This document shows, in pieces, positions 1-9,414 of a stretch of 64,000 nucleotides of DNA. Origin of the DNA: Vibrio sp. ES.051. Its GTDB lineage: Bacteria > Pseudomonadota > Gammaproteobacteria > Enterobacterales > Vibrionaceae. Each line of letters begins with the position of its first letter. Within the stretch, counting starts at the first letter, position 1. Below the pieces are notes generated by a model, which made no database searches, was not told the origin of the DNA, and worked only from the letters and a program-made list of their open reading frames with translations. The position numbers and the translations under genes are program-made. The stretch lies in assembly GCF_002563795.1 (NCBI RefSeq), contig NZ_PDJL01000003.1, positions 62,001-126,000 on the forward strand, given 5' to 3'.

Positions 1-498
1 TTGATGAGCTTTATGCAGCAAGGTGGTCAAATCCTATGGTGGCTGGCTGCCGTCGTGGCGGTGTGCTGGCTGTTGGTCATGGAGCGAGTTATTTATCTCA
101 CAACGGTTTTTCCAGGAGTAAAGAAACAGCTTTGCGAGCAGTGGCAAGCAAGATCAGAGCACCACTCTTGGTACGCGCATCAAATCCGTGACGGGTGGAT
201 TGCAAAAGCGCAAATCGAACTGCGCCAAAACCTATCGACCATCAAACTACTTGTGGCGATTTGCCCAATGCTGGGTCTGTTAGGAACGGTGACGGGCATG
301 ATTACGGTGTTTGACGTAATGGCATCGCAAGGCAGCAGCAATCCAAAATTGATGGCTTCAGGTATCTCACTTGCTACGCTGCCAACCATGGCCGGTATGG
401 TCGCGGCGCTTGCGGGCATGTTTGTTCATGCTCGCCTTAGTAAAGTGTGTGAACGAAAAGCTATCCAGTTAGAACAATCTTTAAGGAGTCAAAAGTGA
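1..498 (+). CDS. exbB: ExbB-type TonB energising protein (TonB2 system)
   Basis: MotA/TolQ/ExbB-family inner-membrane proton channel that, with ExbD, energises TonB for outer-membrane uptake of iron complexes. About 165 residues. A first membrane helix lies at residues ~10-32 (WWLAAVVAVCWLLVMERV) and the conserved two-helix core, with CPMLGLLGTVTGMI, at ~88-145. The short form fits the ExbB2 class, which in Vibrio normally follows a longer ExbB-like TtpC; that gene would lie upstream of the window. The reading frame opens at base 1 (TTG) with an ATG at base 4, so the true start cannot be settled and a few residues may be missing. It overlaps exbD by 4 bases. Confidence 0.88.
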   Translation: MMSFMQQGGQILWWLAAVVAVCWLLVMERVIYLTTVFPGVKKQLCEQWQARSEHHSWYAHQIRDGWIAKAQIELRQNLSTIKLLVAICPMLGLLGTVTGMITVFDVMASQGSSNPKLMASGISLATLPTMAGMVAALAGMFVHARLSKVCERKAIQLEQSLRSQK

Positions 499-899
499 GA
501 CTCGGACGCAGACCTAACCAACAAGATGAAGCCCAGGTCGATCTCACCTCGATGCTTGATATCGTCTTCATCATGTTGATCTTTTTTATTGTGACCAGTT
601 CGTTTGTACGTGAGTCCGGTGTAGAAGTGAATCGCCCTCAGGCTTCTAATGTTGTCAGTCAAAAAGACGCGGGCATTTTTATCGCGGTAACGGCAGCAAA
701 TGACGTATACATCGATAAACGAGTGGTTGATATTGAGCGTGTTGAAGCGTCTATTGAACATCTGTTACTTGATCAGCCTGATGCCTCGTTGGTTATCCAA
801 GCTGATGAGCATGCTTACAATGGCACCGTCGTGAAAGTGATGGATGCGGCAAAAGCCGCGGGCGTGAAAAGCATCGCATTGGCGGCGGAGAAACCTTAA
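495..899 (+). CDS. exbD: ExbD biopolymer transport protein
   Basis: ExbD/TolR family partner of ExbB and TonB, 134 residues. It has a short cytoplasmic N-terminus, one helix at ~20-40 (DIVFIMLIFFIVTSSFV) carrying the conserved Asp of the LTSMLDIVFIML motif, which is the proton-binding residue in the family, and a periplasmic domain. The GTG start overlaps the exbB stop as GTGA and has an AAGGAG ribosome site at 483-488. It is translationally coupled to exbB and tonB. Confidence 0.92.
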   Translation: MRLGRRPNQQDEAQVDLTSMLDIVFIMLIFFIVTSSFVRESGVEVNRPQASNVVSQKDAGIFIAVTAANDVYIDKRVVDIERVEASIEHLLLDQPDASLVIQADEHAYNGTVVKVMDAAKAAGVKSIALAAEKP

Positions 900-1519
900 T
901 GGGCAGGCTGTTACTTGCACTCCCAGCATCATTGCTAATTTCTTTGAGCCTGTTTAGCTTTATGGCGTGGATGGTTGATAAAGGCAACCAACGTGCGCCG
1001 GAAGCGTCAGAAACTGTTCGTTTTGATATGGTGATGGTAGAGAATGACGCCGACGTGCAGCGTCGTCAACGTTCAGTGCCAGAGCAACCAGAACCACCAC
1101 AAGCGCCGGAGCCAATCGATCTGTCTCAAGCCGATACGCAAATGGAACCCATGAGCCAGATGACGCCAGTCAGTGCTTTGGGTTTAAATACGGCGCTGGA
1201 TGGCATCGCGATCAGTGCACCAAACTTGAAGGGGACGATGGGTAACCAACAAGCACTGCCGTTGTATCGTGTTGATCCTCGCTATCCAAGTAAGGCGCTA
1301 AAACGTAGAGTTGAAGGCTATGTCATTATGCGTTTCACCATTGACGCAACCGGACGACCAAAAGATATTGAAGTGATCGAGGCGAAGCCAAAGCGTATGT
1401 TCGAGAGAGAAGCGATTCGTGCGCTTAAAAAATGGAAGTATCAACCAAAAGTTGAGGATGGGGTGTCCATTGAGCAGTTCGGACAAACCGTAAAACTGGA
1501 GTTCAAGTTAGCCAAATGA
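899..1519 (+). CDS. tonB: TonB2-type energy transducer
   Basis: TonB protein, 206 residues, linking the inner-membrane ExbBD motor to outer-membrane receptors. Visible are an N-terminal membrane anchor (residues ~4-24), a short proline/glutamate-rich spacer (PEQPEPPQAPEP, ~60) and a C-terminal TonB domain with YPSKALKRRVEGYVIMRFTI, including the YP motif that pairs with receptor TonB boxes. The spacer is much shorter than in E. coli TonB, as is usual for Vibrio TonB2. The start overlaps the exbD stop by one base (TAATG), and the stop overlaps the next gene. Confidence 0.9.
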   Translation: MGRLLLALPASLLISLSLFSFMAWMVDKGNQRAPEASETVRFDMVMVENDADVQRRQRSVPEQPEPPQAPEPIDLSQADTQMEPMSQMTPVSALGLNTALDGIAISAPNLKGTMGNQQALPLYRVDPRYPSKALKRRVEGYVIMRFTIDATGRPKDIEVIEAKPKRMFEREAIRALKKWKYQPKVEDGVSIEQFGQTVKLEFKLAK

Positions 1520-2688
1520 TGAAAAAATTATTAATTGGTACGGTATTGAGCCTGAGTGCATTTTCTACTATTGCCAGCGAGCTAAGCCAATACACCGCCG
1601 CGAGAGTTCAGCGAGCACATAACTTGGCTCAAGAGGAGAAGCTAAAAGAAGCGATTTCATCTCTTGAAACTATGGATCTTTCGCATGGGTATGACCAAGC
1701 TTATGTGGATCGAATGTTGGGTATTTTTTACTGGCAGAATGAGCAAACTCAAGCGGCCATTAAGCAACTTGAGTTGGCAGTCAATAGTGGTTTGCTGCAA
1801 GATGAGCAAGCATGGCAAACCCGAAAGATGCTGGCCGATATCTTGCTGAATGAGCAACGTTTTTCTAACGCTTTACCTCATTACTACGCCCTAAGCCAAA
1901 ACGTGCCTAAGGACCAAAAAGTGCATCAACTTTGGCTACGTATTTCTCAGTCGCACTATCAGCTGAGCCAGTGGCAAAAAGTGCTGTCAGCAATCGCTCG
2001 CTATGAGAAATTTGGTCAGCCTGACAAACTTGGCGCATTGTCGATAAAGCTTTCTGCTGAGCTAGAACTGAAAAAGTGGAAGCCGGCCATCTCAACCATC
2101 AAACGCTTGATCGTGATTGACCCCGAGCGGATTGAATGGTGGCGTCAGTTAGTGAGTCTTTACCTACGAGTTGAGGATAACAAACGTGCGTTAGACGCTT
2201 TGGCTTTGGCAAAACTGAAAGGGCTAAAGCTCACTCAAGATGATTTAAAACTGCTGGCACAATTGTACGCGAAACGAGGCATTCCAGAGAGAGCCGCGTT
2301 GGTGATGAACGAGCTAGAGGATGTAAACTCGAATAGTAAGCTAAAAGCTCAGCAAGCGACGTATTGGCAAATGGCAAAAGAGTGGGAAGAGTCTATTGAT
2401 AGCTGGCGTATTGCTGCTCAGTTAGATAGAAAGTATTACTGGAACTATTCTCAACTGCTGGTTCAAGAAGGCCACTACAAGCAAGCACTTGCGGCGCTGG
2501 ATAAGGTCAGCGGTCGTAAAGCGGATGTCGCACTTATCAAAACACGCGCTTACTACAAGCTGCAACGTTTTGACGATGCATTGGCGAACGCGAAACGAGC
2601 CGATGAAATTAAGCCGTCGAATCAAGCGAAAAGTTGGGTGAAGTACTTATCTCAGCGGCGCAAAGTGGAGTCGACCCAAAACTCGTAA
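1516..2688 (+). CDS. TPR protein of the TonB2 operon
   Basis: Periplasmic or membrane-associated tetratricopeptide-repeat protein, 390 residues, with a signal-like N-terminus (KKLLIGTVLSLSAFSTIAS) and several helical TPR-type units across ~30-370. A TPR gene directly behind tonB2 is the usual arrangement in Vibrio TonB2 clusters; its exact role is not settled from sequence. ATG codons at 1516 and 1519 are both possible, the first overlapping the tonB stop. A rho-independent terminator follows, so this is the last gene of the operon. Confidence 0.85.
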   Translation: MMKKLLIGTVLSLSAFSTIASELSQYTAARVQRAHNLAQEEKLKEAISSLETMDLSHGYDQAYVDRMLGIFYWQNEQTQAAIKQLELAVNSGLLQDEQAWQTRKMLADILLNEQRFSNALPHYYALSQNVPKDQKVHQLWLRISQSHYQLSQWQKVLSAIARYEKFGQPDKLGALSIKLSAELELKKWKPAISTIKRLIVIDPERIEWWRQLVSLYLRVEDNKRALDALALAKLKGLKLTQDDLKLLAQLYAKRGIPERAALVMNELEDVNSNSKLKAQQATYWQMAKEWEESIDSWRIAAQLDRKYYWNYSQLLVQEGHYKQALAALDKVSGRKADVALIKTRAYYKLQRFDDALANAKRADEIKPSNQAKSWVKYLSQRRKVESTQNS

Positions 2689-2710
2689 ACCTACAGTTAT
2701 TGATAAAAAG

Positions 2711-2733
2711 ACCCGAGCTTAGCCTCGGGTTTT
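2711..2733 (+). terminator. Terminator of the TonB2 operon
   Basis: Stem ACCCGAG/CTCGGGT (2711-2717 with 2724-2730) with a 6-base loop, followed by TTT. It lies 22 bases after the TPR stop codon. Confidence 0.85.
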
Positions 2734-3121
2734 CAAGTTTAGTGGAACAAGATAAGCCACACACACTATGGCGAGTGGCAGAAAAGACTTTGAAAAACGT
2801 TAACATCGTTTATTGAACGAGATCGCATACTACATATTATATTATTGACCGTAGGGGCAGTAAGAATACCAAAAGTGAGAAGCCACTCGCGCGCAGGGAA
2901 TGTAACACGTAAAAAGTCCATAGAATTTATGTTGGAAAATGAAAAGTTCCCTGCTTTTTCGTGACTTAGTTCAAAAAATGACCGTCAATACCATTGATTG
3001 CATAATAAAGTGTTTGTTTTATTTCGATTTCGTCATTACTTTGTTACGTGTTCGTTGTGATTAATTCAAGTTTAATCTGATTCTGAGCGAACCGGTACAA
3101 ACAACTATACGGATGTTAACA
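2734..3121 (+). promoter_or_regulatory. AT-rich leader region upstream of the porin gene
   Basis: About 390 bases without a gene. It is AT-rich, as expected for a porin promoter and leader. A weak half CRP-like motif (TGTGA at 3056-3060) has no good second half. I cannot place the -35/-10 boxes with confidence. Confidence 0.4.
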
Positions 3122-4168
3122 ATGAAAATGAAAACTCTAGCCGTTGCAGTGGCGGCACTAGCATGTGGTACACAAGCTTTCGCAGCAGAAGTTTATAACA
3201 GCGATGGCACATCTCTTTCTATCGGCGGTCACGTTTCTGTTGGCGTCGGTGAGTATTTCGAAGACGAAGTGAAAGTTCACCAAGTGTCTCCACGTATTAA
3301 CGTGGCGGGTAAGAAAGACATTGGCAACGGCATCACTATCGACGCTAAAGGCGAATGGGCACTTAACTACCTAAATGGTGGTGAACAGTCATTCTCAACG
3401 CGTTTAGGCTACATCGGTGCAACTCATGAGCAGTTTGGTCGTCTAGTCGCAGGTACACAGTGGTCACCGTACTACGACATCGCGGGCGTAGCGGACTTAC
3501 CAATCGCGTTTGCGAACGATTTCTTGTACGACAACCACAACAACCTAGGGACTGGTCGCGCAGAAAAAATGCTCAGTTACCGCAAAGGGTATGATTTTGG
3601 CAACGGCTTTGCTTTCAACCTAGGCCTAGGTTGGCAGGGCGAGAATGATGATACAAGTGTATCAATCGTGAAATCTGAAGCTACAGGTCTGCCTGTATAT
3701 GCAACTTCTGGTAATAAATATGATCAACGCGGTCAAATCGCACTTAGCGGCTCTGTAGCGGGCTTTGGTCTTGGTTACGTATACAGCGGCGGTGACGTTA
3801 AAATCGGGAATAATACAGAAAATGCTGAATCACACCTAGTCTCTGTAAACTATGGTGAGTATGCTTCAGGCCTATACGCAGCAGTAGTATACGGCATGAA
3901 CGAATACTTCTACGATATGCGTGAAGACACATCTCAGCTTGAAGCTTTGTTGGCGTACGGCGTAAACGATTGGACATTCAGCGTTAACTACGAAGGTGTA
4001 GAAGACGACAAAGACAATAAGACAGTTACAAGCGAAACAGCATTACAAGCTGAATACGCTGTAACACCAGCGTTCTATACTTTTGCAGGTTACCAGTTTG
4101 ACTTAGGTAACGACTATAATAATGAAGAGAACGACTACTGGACTTTAGGTGCTCGTTACTACTTCTAA
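3122..4168 (+). CDS. Outer-membrane porin, OmpU-like
   Basis: General diffusion porin of the Gram-negative family, 348 residues from the preferred start. There is a clear signal peptide (MKMKTLAVAVAALACGTQAF, cut after AFA) and then alternating beta-strand segments ending in the aromatic C-terminal signature GARYYF, needed for insertion by the BAM machinery. An ATG at 3113 would add three residues, but the CGGA element at about 3110-3113 suits 3122 better. It stands alone between a promoter region and a strong terminator. It resembles OmpU-type Vibrio porins; the exact paralogue cannot be named from sequence alone. Confidence 0.88.
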   Translation: MKMKTLAVAVAALACGTQAFAAEVYNSDGTSLSIGGHVSVGVGEYFEDEVKVHQVSPRINVAGKKDIGNGITIDAKGEWALNYLNGGEQSFSTRLGYIGATHEQFGRLVAGTQWSPYYDIAGVADLPIAFANDFLYDNHNNLGTGRAEKMLSYRKGYDFGNGFAFNLGLGWQGENDDTSVSIVKSEATGLPVYATSGNKYDQRGQIALSGSVAGFGLGYVYSGGDVKIGNNTENAESHLVSVNYGEYASGLYAAVVYGMNEYFYDMREDTSQLEALLAYGVNDWTFSVNYEGVEDDKDNKTVTSETALQAEYAVTPAFYTFAGYQFDLGNDYNNEENDYWTLGARYYF

Positions 4169-4212
4169 TCAATAGGCCAGTTTCTACTGCCTAAACACAT
4201 CTATTGTGTTAG

Positions 4213-4241
4213 CGCCTACTCAGTGTGAGTAGGCGTTTTTC
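4213..4241 (+). terminator. Porin gene terminator
   Basis: Nine-base perfect stem CGCCTACTC/GAGTAGGCG (4213-4221, 4227-4235), loop AGTGT, then TTTTT. Confidence 0.92.
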
Positions 4242-4441
4242 TTAGTTGGCCAGTTAAATGCGTATATTGCTTATTGATCGTACTGATGGTTTGTAATGAG
4301 TCCGCATACAGCCTTCACAAGAGGCGAGGAAAGTGAATATCTAATATCGTGGCTAGGAGCGATAGGAAAGTAATAGGGGCATCTCTTCCCTTTGTGTTAG
4401 CCTCAGCTTTTCAAGCTCAGATGAAAAAGGTGAGTAATATA

Positions 4442-5566
4442 ATGAAAGTATTCAGCAACTTCGATAGCGGCAGCATTCACGTAGTGAAAGCAGACGACAA
4501 AAACGACATTCAACTCAAAATTCCTAATGACAACCTGTCAGAATTCTACCAATGGTTTCACTTTCGTCTAGAAACAGAAGCAGAACAGTCACACATCATC
4601 AAACTGCTTGATTTGGCCAAGTCTGCATACCCAGAAGGTTGGCAGGGTTACGATGTCGTGGCGTCTTACGACCGCGAAGAATGGTTCCGTATTCCTGCTG
4701 AATTCGATGGCGATACGCTGACCTTTAAAGTTATTCCAGAACGCAGTTCTATCTACTTCGCTTACTTTGCGCCTTACACGTACGATCGCCATTTAGACTT
4801 ATTACACATGGCACAGAGTGCGCATCATTGTCAGTTGGAAACTTTAGGTCAGACGCTGGACTGCAATGACATGAGCCTACTGACGTTTGGTGAACCAGAA
4901 GCAGGTAAAAAGAAAATTTGGATGATTGCCCGTCAGCATCCAGGTGAAACTATGGCGGAATGGTTCATGGAAGGCATGATCCAACGTTTGTTGGATGAAA
5001 ACGACACGGTTGCACGTGTGTTACTAGAAAAGGCCGTGCTTTACGTAGTGCCAAACATGAACCCTGATGGTGGTATTCGTGGTCATTTACGCACCAACGC
5101 GGTAGGCGTGAACTTAAACCGCGAATGGCAAACGCCGTCAATGGAAAAAAGCCCAGAAGTTAGCCTCGTGCGTCAACGAATGTTGGAAACTGGAGTCGAC
5201 ATGTTTTTAGACATTCATGGTGATGAGGCGATTCCATACAACTTCGTTGCAGGATCAGAAGGAATTCCTTCCTATGATGAAAACCTTGCTGCTTTAGAAG
5301 CGTCATTTAAGCAAGCATTACTTACTATTACGCCTGAGTTCCAAGATGCGATGGGTTACGACAAAGATGAACCAGGGAAGGCGAACTTAACGGTTGGTTC
5401 AAATTGGGTTGCAGAACAATTTAAATGCTTGTCTTATACCATTGAGATGCCATTTAAAGATAACAACAACCATCCAGACCCACTTTACGGTTGGTCGCCA
5501 GAGCGCAGCGTATTATTTGGACAAGATGTGCTAGCTGCGACGCTAACGGTAACAGATAAAATTTAG
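4442..5566 (+). CDS. M14-family zinc carboxypeptidase (cytosolic CCP-like)
   Basis: Metallocarboxypeptidase of about 374 residues with no signal peptide. An N-terminal beta domain (1-~110) precedes the M14 domain. Zinc ligands appear as HPGE (His166, Glu169) and LDIHGDE (His ~259). NMNPDGGIRGHLRTNAVGVN contains the substrate-binding Asn-Arg region, and YTIEMPF holds the likely catalytic Glu. This layout matches the cytosolic carboxypeptidase/AGBL-like bacterial group; its natural substrate is unknown. The open frame extends upstream to 4349, but the AAGGTGAG site at 4425-4432 lies just before ATG 4442, and the extra 31 residues look non-coding. Confidence 0.85.
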   Translation: MKVFSNFDSGSIHVVKADDKNDIQLKIPNDNLSEFYQWFHFRLETEAEQSHIIKLLDLAKSAYPEGWQGYDVVASYDREEWFRIPAEFDGDTLTFKVIPERSSIYFAYFAPYTYDRHLDLLHMAQSAHHCQLETLGQTLDCNDMSLLTFGEPEAGKKKIWMIARQHPGETMAEWFMEGMIQRLLDENDTVARVLLEKAVLYVVPNMNPDGGIRGHLRTNAVGVNLNREWQTPSMEKSPEVSLVRQRMLETGVDMFLDIHGDEAIPYNFVAGSEGIPSYDENLAALEASFKQALLTITPEFQDAMGYDKDEPGKANLTVGSNWVAEQFKCLSYTIEMPFKDNNNHPDPLYGWSPERSVLFGQDVLAATLTVTDKI

Positions 5567-5588
5567 GGCAATGAAGGCATTACCCTGA

Positions 5589-5618
5589 AAACAGCTCATT
5601 TTTGATGAGCTGTTTTTT
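5589..5618 (+). terminator. Terminator after the carboxypeptidase gene
   Basis: Stem ACAGCTCAT/ATGAGCTGT (5591-5599, 5605-5613) followed by TTTTT. The flanking A tract means it may also stop transcripts from the minus-strand serine dehydratase gene. Confidence 0.9.
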
Positions 5619-5659
5619 CTCTCAATCATTTTACACTCTATAAAACGTTGTTAGCGGCA

Positions 5660-7030
5660 TTACTCGCACGGTGGTGCCATGTGGATCACGGCTAAACCGC
5701 CTAAAGATGTTTCACGGTATTTTTTGTTCATGTCTTTACCTGTCTGGTACATGGTTTCGATAACTTTATCTAGTGAGATAAGACACTTACTATTGCGCTT
5801 TAACGCCATACGTGACGCATTAATCGCTTTCATTGCACCCATCGCATTTCTTTCGATACACGGCACTTGAACCAAGCCCCCAATTGGGTCGCAGGTCATA
5901 CCCAGGGAATGCTCCATCGCGATTTCTGCCGCAATACAGATCTGCTCGTTACTGCCGCCTCTTAGCGCCGTCAGGCCCGCTGCTGCCATGGATGAAGAAA
6001 CGCCGACTTCTCCCTGGCACCCCACCTCTGCACCTGAAATTGATGCGTTAGTTTTATATAAAATGCCGATCGCCCCAGCGACGGCAAGAAAGTCCTTTAA
6101 CTGCTTGATATCGAGTTCTTTAATGAATCGATGGTAATACATCAACACCGCAGGTATGACTCCCGCCGCGCCGTTCGTTGGAGAGGTGACGACTTGTCCA
6201 CCAGCTGCGTTTTCTTCACTGACTGCAAAAGCAAATAAGTTAATCCAATCCATGATCTCCATGGGATCATTTTCAATCGCAGCATTGGCCTCCAGCTTTT
6301 TCAACAGGTTTGGCGCGCGGCGAGTGACGTTTAAACCGCCTTCTAAAATACCTTCAGTATTAAACCCACGATCCATGCAGAGTGACATCACTTTCCAGAT
6401 CTGCTCTGCTTTTTGGTCGATCTCTGCCTCAGGGCGGAATGAAAGCTCATTCTGCAAAATCATGCCACCTAAGCTAAAACCGTTCGCTTCGGCCTTTGCA
6501 AGCATCTCATCAGCGGAAGTGAATGGGAATGGCACTTCTACTTGAGCTTGTTGTGTGCCGTACTCTAGTTCATCTGCTGTTGCGATAAAACCGCCACCAA
6601 TAGAGTAATAAGTCTCGAATGCGACCTGATCGCCAGCGGCATCAAGTGCAGTGATCATCATGCCGTTCTCATGCAAAGGAAGGTAATCGCTATGGAAGAC
6701 GATATCATGGTCATAACTAAACTCAATGTGGTGAGTTCCCGCTAACGGTAAGGTTTTGTTTTCTATGGTATGTTGTAATGCACTTTTAGCACTGGTCATT
6801 TTTATGTTATCTGGGCGGTTACCCATCAAACCGAGGACGGTGGCGCGATCCGTATGGTGTCCTCTGCCAGTAAGTGATAATGAGCCGTAGAGGTCTACTT
6901 GCACACGATGCACTTTCGCCATAGAGTCTTTAAGGCGTTGAGTGAAATGAAATCCGGCGAGCATAGGGCCATTAGTGTGGGAACTTGAAGGTCCGACTCC
7001 AATCTTAAATATATCGAAAATCGACAGCAT
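5660..7030 (-). CDS. sdaA: L-serine ammonia-lyase (iron-sulfur type)
   Basis: Single-chain L-serine dehydratase, 456 residues, converting L-serine to pyruvate and ammonia. The N-terminal regulatory domain starts with the diagnostic IGVGPSSSHTNGPM. The C-terminal catalytic domain holds the three cysteines that bind the [4Fe-4S] cluster (GCQGEVG, MTCDPIGG, QVPCIERN). Length and motifs match SdaA/SdaB fully; which of the two orthologues it is cannot be told from sequence. Divergently transcribed from the DUF218 gene, with a 131-base shared promoter region. Confidence 0.93.
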   Translation of the reverse strand: MLSIFDIFKIGVGPSSSHTNGPMLAGFHFTQRLKDSMAKVHRVQVDLYGSLSLTGRGHHTDRATVLGLMGNRPDNIKMTSAKSALQHTIENKTLPLAGTHHIEFSYDHDIVFHSDYLPLHENGMMITALDAAGDQVAFETYYSIGGGFIATADELEYGTQQAQVEVPFPFTSADEMLAKAEANGFSLGGMILQNELSFRPEAEIDQKAEQIWKVMSLCMDRGFNTEGILEGGLNVTRRAPNLLKKLEANAAIENDPMEIMDWINLFAFAVSEENAAGGQVVTSPTNGAAGVIPAVLMYYHRFIKELDIKQLKDFLAVAGAIGILYKTNASISGAEVGCQGEVGVSSSMAAAGLTALRGGSNEQICIAAEIAMEHSLGMTCDPIGGLVQVPCIERNAMGAMKAINASRMALKRNSKCLISLDKVIETMYQTGKDMNKKYRETSLGGLAVIHMAPPCE

Positions 7031-7161
7031 AATTGACTTCCTTTAACAGTGAACCTTTGTAAAGGTCTCTAGAACAGTGTTGTTAACTAGATGTTAGGGT
7101 TTGTAAGCTAATTGGGAAAGAAGAATTTTGTAACTCTGCTAAATAACCTCGAGATTTTGAT

Positions 7162-8004
7162 ATGAAGTTAGATAATGTAGTCATCATTCTAGGTAAACGC
7201 CTAGTCAATAGTCGATTAACGGCTGAGGGTATCTCGAGAGTCGCTGCGTTATCTGACTCTCTCTCTTCTTTACCAATTGATAATACGCTGCTAATTTTTT
7301 GTGGCGGAAGAGTTTCAGATCAAACCGTCTCTGAAGCGGATGCGATGTACGCTTATTTTAAAAGACTGAATGCGTCATCATTGGTCTCGTTTCCTCAACA
7401 TCAGGTTCTAATTGAAAACCGTTCGTTGAACACATTTCAAAATATGCGTAATGCCGCACAAGTGTTATGTGATAGTGGTCTGGTTCCGTTGCCGTCACAG
7501 CACCTGATTAATGTGACATTATTGTCCAATGATTACCATCTTGAACGAATCATAGAAATCCAAACGCTGATGGATGAGCAGGGGTTGCTGCGAGTTCTTA
7601 AGACAAATTGTGCCTCAAAGGGCGTTCAGCTCAATATTCCATTAGACATCAGCCAACATATTAGTGTGCCATATCCGCACAAAGGAATTTTGGCAGAGGC
7701 ATTTTTACACCTTGATGAACTGACAACTTACCGAGTTTATTTAGAAGGCGTAAAGAAGGGGTCGTTTCAACGAGATTTGTCGGTTGTGAGAGCTCAGCCG
7801 CTATCCATTGCACGAAAAGCGATTGAGCAACTGCAAGTATTACCGCTAGACCAAGACACGTTACAGTTGGTTGAAGTAATTAAAAAGGCCGTCGAGATGA
7901 CAGCCTTGAATGAATCTTTCGATGCGACGGAGCAAGCCTTGAGCGTACTTCATCCGACCCTTACCAGATTAAACCGCCGCTTAGATCCCGAATCTATTCA
8001 GTAA
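7162..8004 (+). CDS. YdcF/DUF218-family protein
   Basis: Soluble protein of 280 residues with no signal peptide. It resembles the DUF218 fold of E. coli YdcF, with a VVIILGKRL start strand, a LIFCGGRVSDQTVSEADAMY segment and ENRSLNTFQNMRNA (the ENxSxxTxxN motif), then VTLLSNDYHLERI. The C-terminal ~100 residues are helical and less conserved. YdcF binds S-adenosylmethionine in E. coli but its role is unknown, and the same caution applies here. Its last 11 bases overlap the 3-prime end of the convergent membrane-protein gene. Confidence 0.75.
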   Translation: MKLDNVVIILGKRLVNSRLTAEGISRVAALSDSLSSLPIDNTLLIFCGGRVSDQTVSEADAMYAYFKRLNASSLVSFPQHQVLIENRSLNTFQNMRNAAQVLCDSGLVPLPSQHLINVTLLSNDYHLERIIEIQTLMDEQGLLRVLKTNCASKGVQLNIPLDISQHISVPYPHKGILAEAFLHLDELTTYRVYLEGVKKGSFQRDLSVVRAQPLSIARKAIEQLQVLPLDQDTLQLVEVIKKAVEMTALNESFDATEQALSVLHPTLTRLNRRLDPESIQ

Positions 8005-8650
8005 GTTCGCGTCGCGTACGTACTGCGCTTAATGCAATTAGACAGTAGCAAAGTAGCTCTATGCCTTCTTCTGAAATATTTTTAACATCGCGAATGTAGC
8101 TCTCATCCATAACTTGTTGCCAAAAGTTACCCATACCGTATAAACGTGAGAACACCAGCAATAGCATGACAGCGCCAATCAATAACTTCATATCTGGCAT
8201 TTTTAAGATGTTTGCCATTTCATTCACCGTACCTTTACCCCCTCGGTAAGCTTTTGCACAGGCAAGTGCCGTTATCGTTAGGGCAGGGAAAATCCAAGAG
8301 CCATGATGAATCATGTCCGTCCAATAGTCCGTCTCACGGATAATTAGAACGGCGAAAAAGCCTGAGATCAGAATGGCCGCGTGTTTAAGCTGGGTCTGCT
8401 GCTTTGAAAGGCTAAAAAACGACCACGAAGCAATAGCGAGCATCACAAGCTGAAGTGTTTCAGTGATCGAGACTTCTCCAAGGCTTGAACCCAATACGAC
8501 ATAATCAAGACGAATGCTTAGGTTAACGAGAATACTGATAGCCACAATCATTAACGCGCTCAAACTTAATTTATAGATAATCCGCTTAGCTTCTTCAGTA
8601 ACAACGTTGTTTTGTGCCGACTCGGCTTTTTTCATTATTTGCGTTTTCAT
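7994..8650 (-). CDS. Hypothetical six-helix membrane protein
   Basis: About 218 residues with six predicted membrane helices (for example LSALMIVAISILVNLSI, LQLVMLAIASWSFFSL, LLIGAVMLLLVFSRLYG). No catalytic motif is recognised. The preferred start is ATG 8650, because AGGTGG lies seven bases before it; a GTG at 8668 would add six residues. It converges on the DUF218 gene and overlaps it by 11 bases. No function can be assigned. Confidence 0.65.
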   Translation of the reverse strand: MKTQIMKKAESAQNNVVTEEAKRIIYKLSLSALMIVAISILVNLSIRLDYVVLGSSLGEVSITETLQLVMLAIASWSFFSLSKQQTQLKHAAILISGFFAVLIIRETDYWTDMIHHGSWIFPALTITALACAKAYRGGKGTVNEMANILKMPDMKLLIGAVMLLLVFSRLYGMGNFWQQVMDESYIRDVKNISEEGIELLCYCLIALSAVRTRRELTE

Positions 8651-8832
8651 CTGGCCCACCTGCTCCACATAGTGTGGAAGAAACGTGAATTTATGTGATC
8701 TGTGTGCGAGATTTTATTGTCCGAGTGGAAAGTTTTGTCAGGGAAATGTCAAGAATAGAACACTGTTCGATATTATTGTGCGCACTAAGTTGAGTATATT
8801 GGGCGTTTTTGGTCGGAAGATATAAGTCAATG

Positions 8833-8858
8833 AAAAAAGGAGCCATTTGGCTCCTTAA
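8833..8858 (-). terminator. Terminator of the DUF333 lipoprotein gene
   Basis: Stem AAGGAGCC/GGCTCCTT (8837-8844, 8849-8856) with loop ATTT. The A tract at 8833-8838 becomes the U tract on the minus strand. Confidence 0.85.
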
Positions 8859-8873
8859 TTGCTGATTGGGTAA

Positions 8874-9134
8874 TTAGTATTCATCATTCTTTTTATGATG
8901 GTCGCGGTAATACTCCCATTGCTCAACACGATTGTCTTCAGAAAGAACGCAGTAAGTCACTCGTTCACCGTTTTCTGATATGGTCTCAAGCTCACCACCT
9001 TGTTGAACGCAGTAAACCGCGGCAGGATTCGCCGCTGATGTGTATTCGGTAGATCGAGTCGCACCGTCGTAGGTTGCACAGCCAGCCAGCATCATTGTCG
9101 CAGCCATAGCCATTATTAAACTTGTCTTTTTCAT
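8874..9134 (-). CDS. DUF333 small lipoprotein
   Basis: 86 residues with a lipoprotein signal (lipobox LAGC, Cys19) and a DUF333 core, NPAAVYCVQQGGELETI...ENGERVTYCVL, with its two conserved cysteines. Family members are often misnamed hemolysins; no activity is established. Residue +2 after the lipid-bearing Cys is Ala, which predicts outer-membrane sorting. It is monocistronic, with its own terminator. Confidence 0.82.
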   Translation of the reverse strand: MKKTSLIMAMAATMMLAGCATYDGATRSTEYTSAANPAAVYCVQQGGELETISENGERVTYCVLSEDNRVEQWEYYRDHHKKNDEY

Positions 9135-9414
9135 TCTTTATCTCCGCATGGGATGGGCGAGTATTATGCTGATTATAGGAAAATTTTAGTGGTTATTGTG
9201 TTATGCCTGTAAAAAGTATGAGGGGCGTAGCGATATTTGTATTCAAGTATATTCCTAGCTCTTGAGTGGACCATCTTCCATGCGCTTTTATCAAAGTGGT
9301 TAGAGGGCGTGTGCGGTTAAGATGAAACGATGCGCTTTCCTAGACAAATAGCAACTTGGGAAAGACGAGGAATTTCGGTAGTATGCGCGTAAAACCTTCA
9401 CAGCGGAACGTTTA

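Noticed and set aside
3056..3071. CRP-like site before the porin
   Set aside because: Only one half matches; the second half is poor.
4349..4441. N-terminal extension of the M14 carboxypeptidase
   Set aside because: A strong ribosome site and standard N-terminus begin at 4442; the extension looks non-coding.
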